NCBI GenBank assembly: GCA_001824645.1
Contig: MHYD01000070.1
Coordinates: forward strand, 3,673 to 10,214
From: Planctomycetes bacterium RBG_13_46_10
Lineage (GTDB): Bacteria; Planctomycetota; Phycisphaerae; Sedimentisphaerales; Anaerobacaceae
DNA length: 6,542 nt
Direction: 5' to 3'
The translations under genes and the position numbers were made by a program. Below the pieces are notes generated by a model that ran no database searches, was not told where the DNA came from, and saw nothing but the letters and a program-made list of their open reading frames with translations. Shown here one piece after another: positions 4,687 to 6,542 of the stretch. Numbering within the stretch: position 1 is the stretch's first letter; the number at the start of each line of letters is the position of its first letter.

Positions 4687-6542
4687 ATGCGTCATTTAAC
4701 AGAACGAGAGCTTATTGAATACCAGTTCAAATTGGTCTCGGACGACCGGCTGAAAGAAATCACCAGTCATCTGCAGGACTGTACTAAATGCAGTGAATAT
4801 TTGGAAAAGGTTAAGCGTAAATTCGCGGCGTTGGAATTATTACGCGAGGAACCAAAAGTTTCCGAGGATTTGATTTCAAGCGTTGTAGAACACGCAAAAT
4901 TGCCTACAAGAACAAAAGCCCTATTTAGAAAATCCGCCTGGATTAGTGCGGCTGCAGCGGCGCTATTGGTAGGGTCGCTGCTGCTGGTTGCACACCTGAA
5001 TAAACAAACAGCACTCCCCTCCTCACTTGTCAAAAAGGAAGGTGCAAAAGAACTGACGCCAGCAGCGGATAAAACAACTTTCGAAGTAAAATCCGATACT
5101 TCAATTCGGCGCGATATCGCCGAACTCGAGACAAAGAGTGCTTTGGCCGATCGATTAGGTGAGAGTTCGTCCATCGTCTCTCGTCCCTCATCCCTCGTAG
5201 CTCCTCCCTCGTCCATTATTTCTACAGAGGAACAACCACCTTTTGCACCGGCTAGCGCTATAGAATTAGTCGTCCTGCCCAGGCGGGAAAACGTACAGCT
5301 TACTATCTACAATTCTGCCGACTTAACGCTTGTGCGGGAGCGAAGGAATCTTACATTAAAAAAGGGGTGGAACTGGCTGCAATTTATGTGGGCCAACACG
5401 CTGATTGATCCGACTTCTTTGAGTCTTGAGCCGGTAGAGCAGAAAGACAAAATCTATGTGCAGCAGTTGGTTTTTCCTGCGAGGCTGCGGGAGCTTGGCC
5501 GCTGGCTTATCCGTTCGGAAATCAGCGGCCAAGTCTCGTTTGAGATAACATATTTTACCAGCGGCCTGTCATGGCGGGCATTCTACATGGGCACACTTTC
5601 ACAAGATGAAAAAACAATGCATCTGCAAGGCTATGTAAGAGTCGCTAACAATAGCGGCGAAGATTACGAAAATGCACAGACCCGGCTGATTGTCGGCAAA
5701 GTACATCTACTCGATGAGATAGCTGAACTGGCAAGACGGCAATATCCCTACGACAGGCCAACTATAATAGCTGAGGAAAAAAAGGACTATCGTGGAGATA
5801 TAATTTTAAGAGGAGGAATGGGGGGCTACGGTGGGGGAATGGGCGGCTTTAGTATGGATTTTGAACAACTAAGACCCAAGGAAATTATAAAGGAAGGGCT
5901 TAGCGAGTATTTCCTTTACACGATTGAGGGAACCGAAACAATACCAGATAAGTGGGGTAAGCGCCTGCTGTCTTTCAAAGCAAATGACACAAAAGTCAAA
6001 AGCCTTTACAAGTATGATGAAGAACGCTTTGGCAAAGAAACAATAAGATATATTTCGTTTGCCAATGATAAGGAACACAGCCTTGGTGATACGCCCATTC
6101 CGGACGGCAACGTGAAAATATTTAGCAAGGCTGACAAACAAGGATACTTGTCGTACGTCGGAGGAATGGACATTAAGTATATTCCTGTAAATGAGGAGGT
6201 TGAATTAAATCTCGGCCCGGCACGATTAGTCAGCGTTGAGCCTGTTTTAATGGATTATAAAAAGGAAAATTTTGTCTTCGACAGAAGAAGAAACATTACC
6301 GGCTGGGACGAATTACAAAAATGGAAAATCGAAATCTCGAACACTCGAACACTGCCCATAGATATTGAGATTACCCGCCGAATCGATGCTCCATACTGGT
6401 CATTGCAGACAGACACACCCTTTGAAAAATACGATACAAGACGTGTTAGATTTAATATAAGTCTTGAACCGCGAACAAAACGAACATTTGAATATACGGT
6501 GAGAATGTATCACGGCGAAAGAAAAGAAACTATAACAAGATA
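4687..6542 (+). CDS. zinc-finger anti-sigma factor fused to a DUF4139 domain, membrane-anchored
   Basis: The frame starts at ATG 4687 (AAGG 9 bases upstream) and stays open for 618 codons to the window end, whose last bases TA probably begin the stop. Residues 1-60 form an anti-sigma zinc-binding (ZAS/zf-HC2) domain with H28-x3-C32-x2-C35, which should hold the upstream sigma factor in the cytoplasm. A single hydrophobic helix spans about 85-104, with Arg/Lys on its inner side, so the rest is predicted periplasmic. A low-complexity linker (105-190) contains a 7-residue periodicity (161-177) made by a heptamer DNA repeat. Residues from 192 match DUF4139 proteins: the TIYNSADLTLVRE segment with ...IDPTSLSLEP (about 200-250), SGLSWRAFYMG (292-302), the NNSGEDYENAQTRLIVG strand, EYFLYTIEG (407-415) and the C-terminal beta region. 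A Gly-Met-rich loop (376-388) interrupts it. DUF4139 function is unknown. The fusion is clear; signal and mechanism are inference. Confidence 0.85.
   Translation, partial: MRHLTERELIEYQFKLVSDDRLKEITSHLQDCTKCSEYLEKVKRKFAALELLREEPKVSEDLISSVVEHAKLPTRTKALFRKSAWISAAAAALLVGSLLLVAHLNKQTALPSSLVKKEGAKELTPAADKTTFEVKSDTSIRRDIAELETKSALADRLGESSSIVSRPSSLVAPPSSIISTEEQPPFAPASAIELVVLPRRENVQLTIYNSADLTLVRERRNLTLKKGWNWLQFMWANTLIDPTSLSLEPVEQKDKIYVQQLVFPARLRELGRWLIRSEISGQVSFEITYFTSGLSWRAFYMGTLSQDEKTMHLQGYVRVANNSGEDYENAQTRLIVGKVHLLDEIAELARRQYPYDRPTIIAEEKKDYRGDIILRGGMGGYGGGMGGFSMDFEQLRPKEIIKEGLSEYFLYTIEGTETIPDKWGKRLLSFKANDTKVKSLYKYDEERFGKETIRYISFANDKEHSLGDTPIPDGNVKIFSKADKQGYLSYVGGMDIKYIPVNEEVELNLGPARLVSVEPVLMDYKKENFVFDRRRNITGWDELQKWKIEISNTRTLPIDIEITRRIDAPYWSLQTDTPFEKYDTRRVRFNISLEPRTKRTFEYTVRMYHGERKETITR
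5167..5215. repeat. seven tandem heptamers, consensus TCGTCCC
   Basis: Seven consecutive 7-base units with no spacing errors: TCGTCCA, TCGTCTC, TCGTCCC, TCATCCC, TCGTAGC, TCCTCCC, TCGTCCA. They lie in the anti-sigma linker and encode the 7-residue periodicity SSIVSRP, SSLVAPP, SSI. The unit length is not a multiple of three, so a change by one unit would shift the reading frame. The imperfect copies suggest an older or slowly changing repeat. Confidence 0.75.

Noticed and set aside
4767..5216. 149-codon open frame on the minus strand beginning with MDEGGATRDEG
   Set aside because: It is antisense to the anti-sigma gene, and its N-terminus is just the heptamer repeat read backwards. The plus frame has recognisable ZAS and DUF4139 domains.

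Overview
The window reads as chromosomal DNA of a diderm (Gram-negative-type) bacterium of moderate GC content. It carries the 3' end of an outer-membrane lipid-asymmetry lipoprotein gene (mlaA), an ECF sigma factor with a membrane anti-sigma factor, and an FHA-GAF signalling protein. The ECF/zinc-finger anti-sigma pair and the FHA-GAF protein would fit a Planctomycetota (Phycisphaerae-like) genome, but this is inference from gene style and no lineage marker is present. TAG, used as the ordinary stop by three genes here, does not look recoded.

Layout. (1) 1-545 (+): 3' part of mlaA, cut by the window edge. (2) 546-761: non-coding, with a dyad, a TTGACA promoter candidate and a leader that can fold in alternative ways. 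(3) 762-1646 (+): FHA-GAF protein. (4) 1667-3052 (-): GT4-like glycosyltransferase, converging on the FHA gene with only 20 bases between the stops. (5) 3053-3178: divergent intergenic region. (6) 3179-3976 (+): a short-chain dehydrogenase (SDR) interrupted by an in-frame TAG where the family has Trp (TGG), and carrying a small palindromic insertion. A hairpin terminator follows it. (7) 4068-4649 (+): ECF sigma factor preceded by an ECF-like promoter. (8) 4687-end (+): a long reading frame with no stop in the window. It encodes a zinc-finger (HxxxCxxC) anti-sigma domain, one transmembrane helix, a low-complexity linker and a complete DUF4139-type domain. The last two bases are TA, so the stop is probably lost by one base.

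How it works together. The only clear functional unit is the sigma/anti-sigma pair. The cytoplasmic zinc-finger domain should hold the sigma factor, and the large DUF4139 region, predicted to lie outside the inner membrane, is the likely sensing or structural part. The most unusual features are this fusion and a run of seven 7-bp repeats (consensus TCGTCCC) in the linker between the membrane helix and the DUF4139 region. Gain or loss of one repeat would shift the frame and separate the anti-sigma part from the outer part. The mlaA, FHA-GAF, glycosyltransferase and SDR genes show no obvious common pathway.
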